NCBI GenBank assembly: GCA_903856295.1
Contig: CAIOBP010000074.1
Location: forward strand, 1 to 43,120
Source: an uncultured Rhodospirillales bacterium
GTDB taxonomy: Bacteria; Pseudomonadota; Alphaproteobacteria; Azospirillales; Azospirillaceae
Reading direction: 5' to 3'
DNA: 43,120 nt
Both the position numbers and the translations under genes were made by a program. Numbering within the stretch: the first letter of the stretch is position 1; each line of letters begins with the position of its first letter. Below, piece by piece: positions 35,578-42,184 of the stretch. The notes beneath the pieces are model-generated. The model did no database searches and was not told where the DNA came from. It saw only the letters and a list, made by a program, of their open reading frames with translations.

Positions 35578-35904
35578 ATGCGCAACCTCGTTTTTGCCGC
35601 CTTGATCGCCGTGATCGGCCTGGGGCCGGTGTCGGGTAATGCCCAGACGACCCCGTCGGCGAAGCCGTCCGCCCCGGCCGCCGCCGCGAGCACCGCCGTG
35701 TCCGCCGCCTACACCGACGATACCAGCCGCGTGCTGGCCATCGGACTCGGCGCGATCTCCGGCATGGTCACGCTGACCGTGATCAGCGGCAACCTGATCA
35801 CCAGGACGGCGCTGGCCAGTCTCGGGCAGGGGGCGCTGGTGTTCATCGGCACCGCGCTGGGCGGGCTGGCGGGCAACTGGTTCTACAATCGCGAGCGTTC
35901 GTGA
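35578..35904 (+). CDS. Small exported membrane protein, first of three tandem paralogues
   Basis: A 108-residue protein. A signal peptide (MRNLVFAALIAVIGLGPVSG, cleavage near GNAQT) is followed by an Ala/Pro-rich spacer and two hydrophobic segments: RVLAIGLGAISGMVTLTVIS and ALVFIGTALGGLAGNWFYN. The second has a GxxxG-rich glycine-zipper face. The motif GLGAI-x-G and an aromatic end (NWFYN) recur in the next two genes, which points to duplication. No family is recognised. It is the first gene of the cluster and divergent from the Wzz-like gene, hence perhaps linked to polysaccharide export, but only by position. Confidence 0.75.
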   Translation: MRNLVFAALIAVIGLGPVSGNAQTTPSAKPSAPAAAASTAVSAAYTDDTSRVLAIGLGAISGMVTLTVISGNLITRTALASLGQGALVFIGTALGGLAGNWFYNRERS

Positions 35905-35973
35905 GCGGAAAGACAGTGTGAACGGAGCCCGAGGCTTCGAGACTAAATCCGGCGTGTTATGGAGCTTGTGACC

Positions 35974-36309
35974 ATGCGAAAACTGGTGATGGCCGCCCTG
36001 GTTGCCTTGATCGGCGTTATGCCACTGGCCGCCGCTCCGGCTCTGGCCCAGACGGAGACCGCGACTCAGACCGCTCCCCAGGTCCGCACCACCGGGCCGC
36101 TGTACCCGATTTTCCTCGGGCTGGGGGCGATCTCCGGAGTCGCCGTCTATAATATGGCGAGTTTTGGCGTGGCGGGGGTGCCGTTCCTGGCCCCGGCGGC
36201 CACCACCGGCCTGATGGTCACCAACGCCGCCATTTCTCGGAATCGCCTTTATACCGTGGTGAGCGCCGTGGTCGGCGCCTGGGTGCTGAACTGGCTGTAC
36301 GGAAACTGA
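35974..36309 (+). CDS. Small exported membrane protein, second of three tandem paralogues
   Basis: A 111-residue protein. The signal peptide is MRKLVMAALVALIGVMPLAA with cleavage near ALAQT. The mature part starts with a Thr-rich spacer, then PIFLGLGAISGVAVYNMASF, a central hydrophobic stretch (VPFLAPAATTGLMVTNAAIS) and a last helix VVSAVVGAWVLNWLYGN. It keeps the GLGAISG motif and aromatic terminus of its neighbour. GGAG lies about 9 nt before the ATG; an ATG five codons upstream is possible but would spoil the signal sequence. It lies 69 bp after the first gene. Confidence 0.75.
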   Translation: MRKLVMAALVALIGVMPLAAAPALAQTETATQTAPQVRTTGPLYPIFLGLGAISGVAVYNMASFGVAGVPFLAPAATTGLMVTNAAISRNRLYTVVSAVVGAWVLNWLYGN

Positions 36310-36353
36310 AGCGGGCGAATCGGGCGTTGCGTCGCGGGCGTTGGGGAGGGGGC

Positions 36354-36821
36354 ATGCGCAGGCTGGTGGTGTATCTCATGGTCGGACTGCTCGCGCTGGC
36401 GACGGCGATGCCGTCGCGATTCGCCTGCGCCCAGGAGCCGTGGCAGGAACCGCCTCCGGTCAAAATCCAGACCCGCGACATCACGCCCTATATGGTCGGG
36501 CTCGGCGCGATCATGGGCATGATCGCCTTCAACATCGCGGCGCCGACGGTTTCGGCTTGGTATGGTTCGGCGCTGGTCTCGGCGAAAAACATCCGTTCGG
36601 TGCTGTGGGCGACCGGGCAGGTCGCGGCGGGTGTGCCGGCCGCCACCGCCGGCGCCGCCGCGCGTCCGGCCGCCGCTGCTGCGGGGCCGGTGGTGCAGCC
36701 TTTGACTCAGACCATGATGGCCCAGGCCCAGATCATGGGCACCGCCGCCGCCGCGGCCGGCGCCATCGTGGTCAACGCCTTCTACAAGACGGTCAACTGG
36801 GTAACCGGGGCGGCGCCCTGA
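36354..36821 (+). CDS. Small exported membrane protein, third of three tandem paralogues
   Basis: A 155-residue protein, longer than its two neighbours. After the signal peptide (VVYLMVGLLALATAMPSRFA, cleavage near ACAQE) comes PYMVGLGAIMGMIAFNIAAP, the shared motif with Met in place of Ser. An Ala/Pro-rich insert (about residues 90-125) precedes a last segment TAAAAAGAIVVNAFYKTVNW that matches the aromatic end of the others. The ATG has a strong GGGGAGGGGG upstream. It starts 44 bp after the second gene, completing an apparent three-gene operon. Confidence 0.75.
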   Translation: MRRLVVYLMVGLLALATAMPSRFACAQEPWQEPPPVKIQTRDITPYMVGLGAIMGMIAFNIAAPTVSAWYGSALVSAKNIRSVLWATGQVAAGVPAATAGAAARPAAAAAGPVVQPLTQTMMAQAQIMGTAAAAAGAIVVNAFYKTVNWVTGAAP

Positions 36822-36863
36822 CGCTCCCGCCGGCGATGTCCCGCCGGCTCGGGATCGTTCCGG

Positions 36864-37349
36864 TCAGTACCGGGCGTCGGAGCGGAACACGAACTGGTTC
36901 AGCGACTTGAGCTCCAGGGTCGCGTCGTCGTAGAGGCCCTCGAGGGCGTCCTTGCGGGTGATCAGCCCCTTCAGCCGGCCGTCTTCGACCACCGGGAGAT
37001 GCCGGATGTCCTTTTCGGCCATCAGCTTGAGCAAGGACACGACGTCGTCGCTCAGCTTGGCCGCGATCACGGTTTTCGACATGATGTCGGCGACGGTGAG
37101 GGAGAACAGGGCCTCCTTGTGATGCTGAATCGCGTAGACGATATCGCCCAGCGACAGCACGCCGACGACGAAGTAATCGGGGTCGAGCACCACCGCCATC
37201 GAATATTTCTTGCCGCCGACTGTGGCGTGAAAGTGGCTGGCGGCATCGACGACGGTATCGGTGCTTTGCATCGTCAGTGCCGAGTGCCCGTACTGGTCCA
37301 AGAAGCGCTGGGCGGTCAGGGGCGTGGATGAGGTTGCGCTGTAGTCCAT
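36864..37349 (-). CDS. Two-CBS-domain protein
   Basis: A 161-residue cytoplasmic protein made almost only of two CBS motifs, about residues 22-75 (MQSTDTVVDAASHF, then VVGVLSLGDIVYAI) and 85-140 (VADIMSKTVIAAKL, then IRHLPVVEDGRLKGLITRKD). Such CBS pairs bind adenosyl ligands (AMP, ATP, SAM) and regulate a partner enzyme or channel; none is encoded next to it. GAGGA lies 7 nt before the ATG. It converges on the small-protein cluster, with 42 bp between the stop codons. Confidence 0.9.
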   Translation of the reverse strand: MDYSATSSTPLTAQRFLDQYGHSALTMQSTDTVVDAASHFHATVGGKKYSMAVVLDPDYFVVGVLSLGDIVYAIQHHKEALFSLTVADIMSKTVIAAKLSDDVVSLLKLMAEKDIRHLPVVEDGRLKGLITRKDALEGLYDDATLELKSLNQFVFRSDARY

Positions 37350-37453
37350 GGTGAGTCCTCAAACGCTGGGCTGGAGCAGGACAAATATTTGCGATTGGAT
37401 ACTATCACAGCTCGGCGGAGTGGCGACAATTTTCCCGGCGTGGTACCGGCAAT

Positions 37454-37643
37454 CGGGGGAGCGCCGCTCCCCCGGCCCCCCTTGCCAGGGACCGCCGGCC
37501 CCTGGACTCCGGGACTTTTTTCTGTTCCCCCCATCCCGGCGGTGTTGTCGCGGCTTCGGGGATGGGGGGAACAGAAAAAACCCGTGGGGTCCGGGGAGCC
37601 CATCGGGTTCCCCGGGCAGGGGTTCGGGGGCGGCGGCCCCCGA
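37454..37643. repeat. Large nested inverted repeat, copy G
   Basis: Two diverged copies of the GC-rich repeat face each other (about 37454-37513 and 37581-37643; CGGGGGAGCGCCGCTCCCCC on the left, GGGGGCGGCGGCCCCC on the right). Between them is the 22-bp perfect inverted repeat at 37516-37580. This fills the 314-bp gap between the CBS gene and the next leftward gene. Confidence 0.75.
37516..37580. terminator. Perfect 22-bp hairpin with T- and A-runs (bidirectional terminator-like)
   Basis: The arms at 37516-37537 and 37559-37580 are exact reverse complements. The left arm opens with six T, then CTGTTCCCCCC; the right arm ends in six A. The loop is 21 nt. The order (T-run at the outer left, A-run at the outer right) puts the U-run 3' of the stem on the minus strand only as part of the stem, so classical termination is not assured. 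Confidence 0.5.
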
Positions 37644-37663
37644 CAGCGTCCGGCTGGCCCGAC

Positions 37664-38131
37664 TCAGCCCAAGGATGCTAGGGCTTTCAGGATGTGCTTG
37701 TCGTATTTGAATTCAGCCTCGGCGAGCATCCGGTCTCTGGACGCATCCTCATTGCCATCACTGTCTTTGATATAGTCTTCTCGAGAGAACTCTTCGGCCT
37801 GATAAAAATTCGCCGCCGCAACGTGGTTGAGGCAACTGTTGCAGTGTTCGGTATCGTGCATGTGAATGACGTGGACGGCGATCACGACGCCGAGGCTGCC
37901 GTCGCGCACCTTGGCGAAGACATCGGTGAAGAAATCGCCATAGCCTTCATCCCAACTGCCGTCACAGTACAGGCCATGTTCATGCCGAACCAGGGTGTCA
38001 TCGAGCCAGGTCTTCGTGCTGTATTCGTTGGCGCCCGGTTCGCGCTGCTCGAAGCGTTCAAAGCCTTCGGTGCGATACAAGGCCGCGACCTTTTCCTGGT
38101 CGCCGATCACAAACAGTTTCATCCAGTCCAT
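37664..38131 (-). CDS. Hypothetical protein with His/Cys-rich centre
   Basis: A 155-residue soluble protein rich in Asp, Glu and aromatics, from DNA visibly less GC-rich than its neighbours. The centre reads VIHMHDTEHCNSCLNHVAAA, where a CxxC and several His could bind a metal. No membrane segment or signal is seen and I know no family. The start ATG has GGGAAG about 7 nt upstream; MKLFVIGD, three codons in, is the alternative. It lies downstream of the carbonic anhydrase gene on the same strand but beyond a terminator, so it is probably a separate unit. The low GC suggests possible recent acquisition. Confidence 0.7.
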   Translation of the reverse strand: MDWMKLFVIGDQEKVAALYRTEGFERFEQREPGANEYSTKTWLDDTLVRHEHGLYCDGSWDEGYGDFFTDVFAKVRDGSLGVVIAVHVIHMHDTEHCNSCLNHVAAANFYQAEEFSREDYIKDSDGNEDASRDRMLAEAEFKYDKHILKALASLG

Positions 38132-38227
38132 TTACCGCTTCCCGGCCAAGGGCTCACGACCGGACGGGGTCCGGCGAACTCCTGAGGATACGCCAAAACC
38201 CCAGGCATTGCCAATCGCTCGCACAAA

Positions 38228-38258
38228 GAAAACGGCGGACCCTTCGGCCCGCCGTTTC
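38228..38258 (-). terminator. Intrinsic terminator of the carbonic anhydrase gene
   Basis: On the minus strand the stem AACGGCGG/CCGCCGTT (arms 38249-38256 and 38231-38238) is followed by TTTTCTTTGT, a good U-run. It lies about 55 nt beyond the carbonic anhydrase stop in the right direction. Confidence 0.8.
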
Positions 38259-38310
38259 TGGAGCACCTTCCGGTCCGGCGCGATCCGCGCGGGCCGGCAA
38301 CCGAGTCGGC

Positions 38311-39090
38311 TCAGCCGTCGAGCAGGAAGCGGCGGTTGAGCGGCAGCACCGGGCGGGCGTTGTTGGAGAACAGCGCGCCGACGGCCTTGATCTGGTCCGC
38401 GGTGGCGGTCATCGGCACCTTCAGCACGTTCCAATGCACGATCTCGCCGCAGGCCGGGGTGGTCAGCGAACCTTCGTAGCGGTAGCGGTCATGGTTGGTC
38501 GGCAGCAGCTTCGTGGCATCGAGGGTGAGGGTGGTCTTGGTATCGCCCTTTTCCTTGGGCATGTTGGCGAACACCGAGGCCCACGACTCATTGGAGGCGC
38601 CCTCGGACATGAAGACGCCGATCACCAGCGCCGCATCCTTCTTTTCGTTGAAGTGGACGAAATGCGCCTCGAGCGCAAAGGTCTTGCCGTCGACCAGATG
38701 CTCGCTCGGATGGTGGATGTGGAACTGGATCAGATTAAAGACTTCGCCATCACCTTCGGTGGTGGTGTTTCCCGGCGGAATATTGACCACGATGGTGTGG
38801 CCGTTGTGGCTCACGGTCAGCGGGAAGGGCTTCCAGTTCAAAACCAGCTGGGACAGGGAGGCGTGAACCGGCTTGGCCAGATTGATCGGCGATTGCTGGG
38901 TGCCGATCGAGCAGCTCTTATAGTCGGGCTTGAGTTCGCCCCAGTGCTCCGGACCGGTGTCACCCTCATAAGTCCAGTGTTTTTCATGACCGCCGTGGGC
39001 TTCTTCGGCGGAGACCCCGCTGGCAAGACAAATCGGACACGCGGCGGCGGCAGCCATGCCGGACAACACAGAGCGACGCTTCAACTGCAT
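38311..39090 (-). CDS. Periplasmic alpha-class carbonic anhydrase, Tat-exported
   Basis: Zinc enzyme interconverting CO2 and bicarbonate in the periplasm. The N-terminus KRRSVLSGMAAAAACPICLA is a twin-arginine signal. The mature 230 residues show the alpha-CA pattern: QQSPINL, the zinc ligands His124 and His126 in IQFHIHHPSEH, and His143 in LEAHFVHFNEK. SLTTPACGEIVHW is the substrate-pocket segment with the Thr. Cys60 and the Cys of TPACGE are placed like the disulfide of other bacterial alpha-CAs. The ATG at 39090 has AAGGAG 6 nt upstream. It forms a single-gene unit with its own terminator. Confidence 0.93.
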   Translation of the reverse strand: MQLKRRSVLSGMAAAAACPICLASGVSAEEAHGGHEKHWTYEGDTGPEHWGELKPDYKSCSIGTQQSPINLAKPVHASLSQLVLNWKPFPLTVSHNGHTIVVNIPPGNTTTEGDGEVFNLIQFHIHHPSEHLVDGKTFALEAHFVHFNEKKDAALVIGVFMSEGASNESWASVFANMPKEKGDTKTTLTLDATKLLPTNHDRYRYEGSLTTPACGEIVHWNVLKVPMTATADQIKAVGALFSNNARPVLPLNRRFLLDG

Positions 39091-39359
39091 GTGAGGCTCC
39101 TTGATCAAAAAATAATTGGGTGAACCATCGGCGAAAATGCGGCCGCCGCACACTTGGGTCAGCTGTGCGGGCGGCGAGGAGTGGCTGCCAGTGACCACTC
39201 TCAAAGCAGTCGAATTTATGCCATGACGCGCTGCGAAATCAAATAGCTATTGTGGCGGAACCATGGCGGTGCCGGCCGGTGCGGACACTCTTGACGGCCG
39301 CCGGGAAAACGCTACCAGTGCCTGCGGCGGAGCGCGCGGCTTGGAGGAGGGAAGGGGCG

Positions 39360-39818
39360 ATGGGGGAGGCAAAGGCGGGGCAGCCGCCCCGATTCGTTGT
39401 CCAGTGCGCCAAGGGCAAGGCCTGGAAAACCCTGGTGGTCGAAGAGGATCAGGGGCTTGGCGAGCGGGCCTTCCGGGAGGTGGTCAAGGTCAACCCCCGG
39501 GGCTACTTCCGGCTGATCCGACTCGACTACAACCCCGCCTCCAACTTCGAGGGTCAGGAGTTCGACTGGAAACTCTTGAACCTGCACGACCCCAAAAAGG
39601 GCCGGAGCGGCGGCGGCGCGGGGCGAGGCCAGGATCGGCGTCGCCGGGGGCCGAAGGAAAAAGTGCCGGTGCCGTTCCGGCTCTATGCCGTGGCGGTGGT
39701 GCTCGGGGTGATTCTGGCCGCGCTGCTGTATCTGCTCTATGGTCCGCACCCCGGAGGGCGGGGGGATCAGCCGGTGCCGCCGTCCTCGGCGTCCCAGGTT
39801 CAGACGGCGCCGCGTTAG
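39360..39818 (+). CDS. Small C-terminally membrane-anchored protein, function unknown
   Basis: A 152-residue protein. Residues about 10-75 form a compact domain (FVVQCAKGKAWKTLVVEEDQ, then AFREVVKVNPRGYFRLIRLD). A basic Arg/Gly-rich linker (RRRRGPKEKV) leads to one membrane helix (LYAVAVVLGVILAALLYLLY) and a short Pro-rich end. The order suggests a cytoplasmic domain with a tail anchor. No family is recognised. The ATG at 39360 has GGAGGAGGGAAGGGG upstream; the longer open frame from 39252 lacks coding character. It stands alone between the direct repeats. Confidence 0.7.
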   Translation: MGEAKAGQPPRFVVQCAKGKAWKTLVVEEDQGLGERAFREVVKVNPRGYFRLIRLDYNPASNFEGQEFDWKLLNLHDPKKGRSGGGAGRGQDRRRRGPKEKVPVPFRLYAVAVVLGVILAALLYLLYGPHPGGRGDQPVPPSSASQVQTAPR

Positions 39819-39866
39819 AGTGGGATCACATTGACCGGACTCGGTCAATGTGTGAATCCCGCTCTA
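39816..39866. terminator. Long palindrome after the membrane-anchored protein gene
   Basis: TAGAGTGGGAT..ACATTGACCG pairs with CGGTCAATGT..AATCCCGCTCTA in an imperfect stem of about 20 bp that begins at the stop codon. A short AT-rich stretch follows. It could serve as a transcript end or be a copy of a dispersed palindrome. Confidence 0.5.
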
Positions 39867-39877
39867 AAATCAAATAG

Positions 39878-39932
39878 CTAGAGCAAGATTTACGCTGCGA
39901 GGTGGTTCCATCTCTTCGCGATCTTGCTCTAG
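39878..39932. repeat. Imperfect palindrome overlapping the end of the sigma-factor gene
   Basis: CTAGAGCAAGAT (39878-39889) and ATCTTGCTCTAG (39921-39932) enclose partly pairing inner arms (GCGAG..TGG/CCA..CTC). The right end supplies the stop codon region of the leftward sigma gene. It sits directly beside the previous palindrome. Confidence 0.65.
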
Positions 39933-40810
39933 CCCGGCAGGCCGTGGATGGCGGCCTGGGGTTGGAGCAGGTCGCGCAGGCGGGCGAGCGCCTGCTTTTC
40001 CAGTTGGCGCACCCGGTCCTTGGACAGGCCGAGTTCGCGCCCGATCGCCTCGAAGGTCTTCACGACGTCGCCCATATGGCGTTCGCGGATGATCGCGGCT
40101 TCGCGCGCCGGCAGCATGGCGAGGGCCTTGTCGATCAGGCCGACCCACAGCCGGGTCATGCCCGAGGCGGCGACGATCTCTTCCGGAGTCGGCTGATCGG
40201 CGGCGAGGCGGTCGGCGAAGCTGCCCCGTGGCCCGCCATGATCGGACGAGGATGGCAGCGGCGCGTCGAGCGGTTGGTCCTTGCCCGCCACCCGGCGCGC
40301 GAGTCCCGCCACCTCGGCCGGCGGCAGACCGAATCGGCGGGCCAGCCGTCCCATCACATCCTCGGCCAGGGTTTCGCCGAAGGGCGCGCTGGGCTGCGAC
40401 TCGGCGTTGTGGCGTTTCAGGTTGAAGAACAAGGCCTTGTGGGCCGCGGTCTTGCCGATGCGCACCAGCGACCACGAGCGCACGACATAATCCTGGATCG
40501 CCGCGCGGATCCACCACATGGCGTAGGTGGCGAGTCGGGCGTTGTGATCGGGATCGAATTTGCGCACGGCCTGAATCAAACCGATCGTGCCTTCCTGGAT
40601 CAGATCGTTGATCGGCAGGCCAAGCCGGCCATAGCGGCGGGCGATGGTCGCCACGACCGCAAGGTGGCTGACGATCAGTCGTTCGGCGGCGGCACCGTCA
40701 CCGGCCGCCGCCCGCACCGCCAAGTCCCGTTCCTCGTCGGGCGCGAGGAACGGCACGCGGTGGCCGCGACGCTCGGGGGAGGGGGCGAAGAGGGCGGGTA
40801 TGGGGACCAT
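39929..40810 (-). CDS. rpoH: RpoH-type (sigma-32-like) sigma factor
   Basis: Directs RNA polymerase to stress promoters. Region 2 is plain (RYGRLGLPINDLIQEGTIGL and LATYAMWWIRAAIQDYVVRS), with the RpoH box KALFFNLKR at residues 125-133. Region 4 ends with the helix-turn-helix IGRELGLSKDRVRQLEKQAL. The 293 residues (ATG at 40810) match the family length. The box differs from the usual QRKLFFNLR, and the segment after it is divergent, so this may be a second RpoH paralogue and not the main one. The Shine-Dalgarno is poor at both possible starts (ATG 40810, TTG 40843). htpG, a usual client of RpoH, lies in the same window. Confidence 0.85.
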   Translation of the reverse strand: MVPIPALFAPSPERRGHRVPFLAPDEERDLAVRAAAGDGAAAERLIVSHLAVVATIARRYGRLGLPINDLIQEGTIGLIQAVRKFDPDHNARLATYAMWWIRAAIQDYVVRSWSLVRIGKTAAHKALFFNLKRHNAESQPSAPFGETLAEDVMGRLARRFGLPPAEVAGLARRVAGKDQPLDAPLPSSSDHGGPRGSFADRLAADQPTPEEIVAASGMTRLWVGLIDKALAMLPAREAAIIRERHMGDVVKTFEAIGRELGLSKDRVRQLEKQALARLRDLLQPQAAIHGLPG

Positions 40811-41483
40811 CGCGAACGGAATGCTGCGTATTCGGTGCCCCAAGATGGCACGCCCGGAGGGCCAGTCAACCCTTTGCCGCAGAGGCCGGGGCGCTGCGCG
40901 GCGCTGCGGCGATTTGACACGGCGTTGGTGCCGGGCGCGACTCGCAAGGCGCGATTCCCGTGGGTTTTGCGCGGGCGGAGGATGGGCGCGCGCGTTTGGT
41001 CCGGCCGGCTCCGGGCGCGTGTCGGAGGGCGTCGCCGATTCTTCATGGAGTGTTAAAGACTTGTGCGGCGAGAGGTCGAAAAAGCGGCAAACGGGAGGGA
41101 ATCATCGCCTTGACTCCCGGTGCGGACGGGAGGAAAATCCGCCGCTTCCGCCCGCGCTCCGTCTGCGGTTTCCGGCCGCTCTTTTCCGGCCCTGGAGTAG
41201 GCTGCCACATGTTGTGTGTAGCGCGCGGCTTCGCCCCCCTATCTAGTGTGCGTGAGTTTCCGCAGGGGGGAAGCGCCGAGGTTTGGAATTATGCTGCGCC
41301 GCACAAAATAATCGTTGACGGCAAATTCGACGTTTGCATATTATTAACTCAGATGTGTTGCGGAGCGACGAAGCTGGCGAACAGCCTTCGGATATCGCTC
41401 CCCGCCAGACAGTTCGCTGGATGACCGGGGAGAGTCGCCGCTTCGTGAAATCTGTGACGCGGCTATATTTGAGGAAATCACCC
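40811..41483. other. 673-bp gap between the divergent sigma-factor and phasin genes
   Basis: No convincing gene is seen; the open frames here lack ribosome sites and family motifs. The rightward part turns AT-rich from about 41285 and holds the phasin promoter. The leader of the sigma factor must lie within about 40811-41045, but I could not place a promoter. Long leaders are known for rpoH genes in other bacteria. Confidence 0.5.
41315..41344 (+). promoter_or_regulatory. Candidate sigma-70 promoter of the phasin gene
   Basis: TTGACG (41315-41320) and TATTAT (41339-41344) with 18-bp spacing, in a locally AT-rich stretch 140 bp before the phasin ATG. A near-match to the CTGC-N3-GCAG site known for the PHB regulator PhaR (CTGCGCCGCAC) lies at 41294-41304 just upstream; its role is a guess. 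Confidence 0.55.
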
Positions 41484-41921
41484 ATGGCTAAACCGACTGC
41501 CTATCCGTTCTTCGAAATGGACGTCTCCAAGGTTCTCGCCGAGTTCAAGCTGCCCGGCGTTGATGTCGATGCGATCCTGGCTTCCCAGCGCAAGAACATC
41601 GAAGCTGTGACCGCCGCCAATCAGCTCGCGATTGAGGGCATGCAGGCGGTGGTTCGTCGTCAGGCCGAGATCCTGCGCACCACCCTCGAAGAGACCGGCA
41701 CCATCCTGACCGAGGTTCTCGGCGCCGGCGCTCCTGAAGACAAGGCTGCCAAGCAGGCCGAACTGGTGAAGAGCGCGTTCGAGAATGCTCTTTCCAACAT
41801 GAAGGAATTGGCCGAACTGGTCGCCAAGTCCAACACCGAGGCCGCCAACGTCATCAGCAAGCGGGTCAGCGAAGGCCTGGAAGAGCTGAAGACCGCGCTC
41901 GCCAAGGCGTCCAAGAAGTAA
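41484..41921 (+). CDS. Phasin-family granule-associated protein
   Basis: A 145-residue helical protein that coats polyhydroxyalkanoate granules in related bacteria. After a short N-terminus (PTAYPFFEMDVSKVLAEFK) the sequence is almost all amphipathic helix (ASQRKNIEAVTAANQLAIEG, then KNTEAANVISKRVSEGLEEL-like repeats) with few aromatics and an Ala/Lys tail. The pattern fits the Phasin_2 group. GAGGAA lies 7 nt before the ATG. The gene has a clear promoter and terminator and stands alone, as is usual for highly expressed phasins. No phaC, phaA or phaB is in the window. Confidence 0.88.
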   Translation: MAKPTAYPFFEMDVSKVLAEFKLPGVDVDAILASQRKNIEAVTAANQLAIEGMQAVVRRQAEILRTTLEETGTILTEVLGAGAPEDKAAKQAELVKSAFENALSNMKELAELVAKSNTEAANVISKRVSEGLEELKTALAKASKK

Positions 41922-41969
41922 TTCGGCTGTCGCAGCCGGTTTTCCGGCGGCGTTCGTCAGCAGGAATTG

Positions 41970-41997
41970 GGCCGCCCGCTTCGGGCGGCCTTTCTTG
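41970..41997 (+). terminator. Intrinsic terminator of the phasin gene
   Basis: GGCCGCCCG (41970-41978) and CGGGCGGCC (41982-41990) form a 9-bp stem with a CTT loop, followed by TTTCTTG. It is 48 bp past the phasin stop. Confidence 0.9.
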
Positions 41998-42130
41998 TGT
42001 CTGACATCAGGGCAAGAATGGGAACGGCAATGGCTGGACTGCCTCAAGCACGCAAAACCGTGAGGCCGGGGCTGCCGGTGAGCCTCTCCGCCGTCAAGGC
42101 CGGAGTTCGCATGATGGCGGGTCGCGACGG

Positions 42131-42165
42131 CTGAGCCCAGTTCCCGCTGATCTGGGCTCAGCGGG
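42131..42165. terminator. Overlapping alternative hairpins downstream of the QueF-like gene
   Basis: CTGAGCCCAG (42131-42140) can pair with CTGGGCTCAG (42152-42161). Alternatively CCCGCTGA (42143-42150) can pair with TCAGCGGG (42158-42165). The two stems exclude each other. They lie in the gap past the 3' end of the leftward QueF-like gene; no U-run follows on either strand. Confidence 0.45.
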
Positions 42166-42184
42166 ATTTGGTCTGAGGCGCTGG

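Larger units (their letters stand above)
39236..39880. repeat. 14-bp direct repeats flanking a small gene
   Basis: AAATCAAATAGCTA occurs at 39236-39249 and 39867-39880 in the same orientation, 631 bp apart, enclosing the small membrane-anchored gene. They may be ends of dispersed palindromic repeats and not of a transposed unit. Confidence 0.6.

Noticed and set aside
27572-37349. Interpretation of the small GLGAI proteins as magnetosome or holin proteins
   Set aside because: The glycine-rich motif alone is not diagnostic; no magnetosome gene or lysis gene is nearby.
42018-42134. A 38-codon open frame (MGTAMAGLPQARKTVRPGLP...) between the phasin terminator and the QueF-like gene
   Set aside because: Weak ribosome site, no recognisable feature, and its stop falls in the hairpin; chance is the simpler reading.
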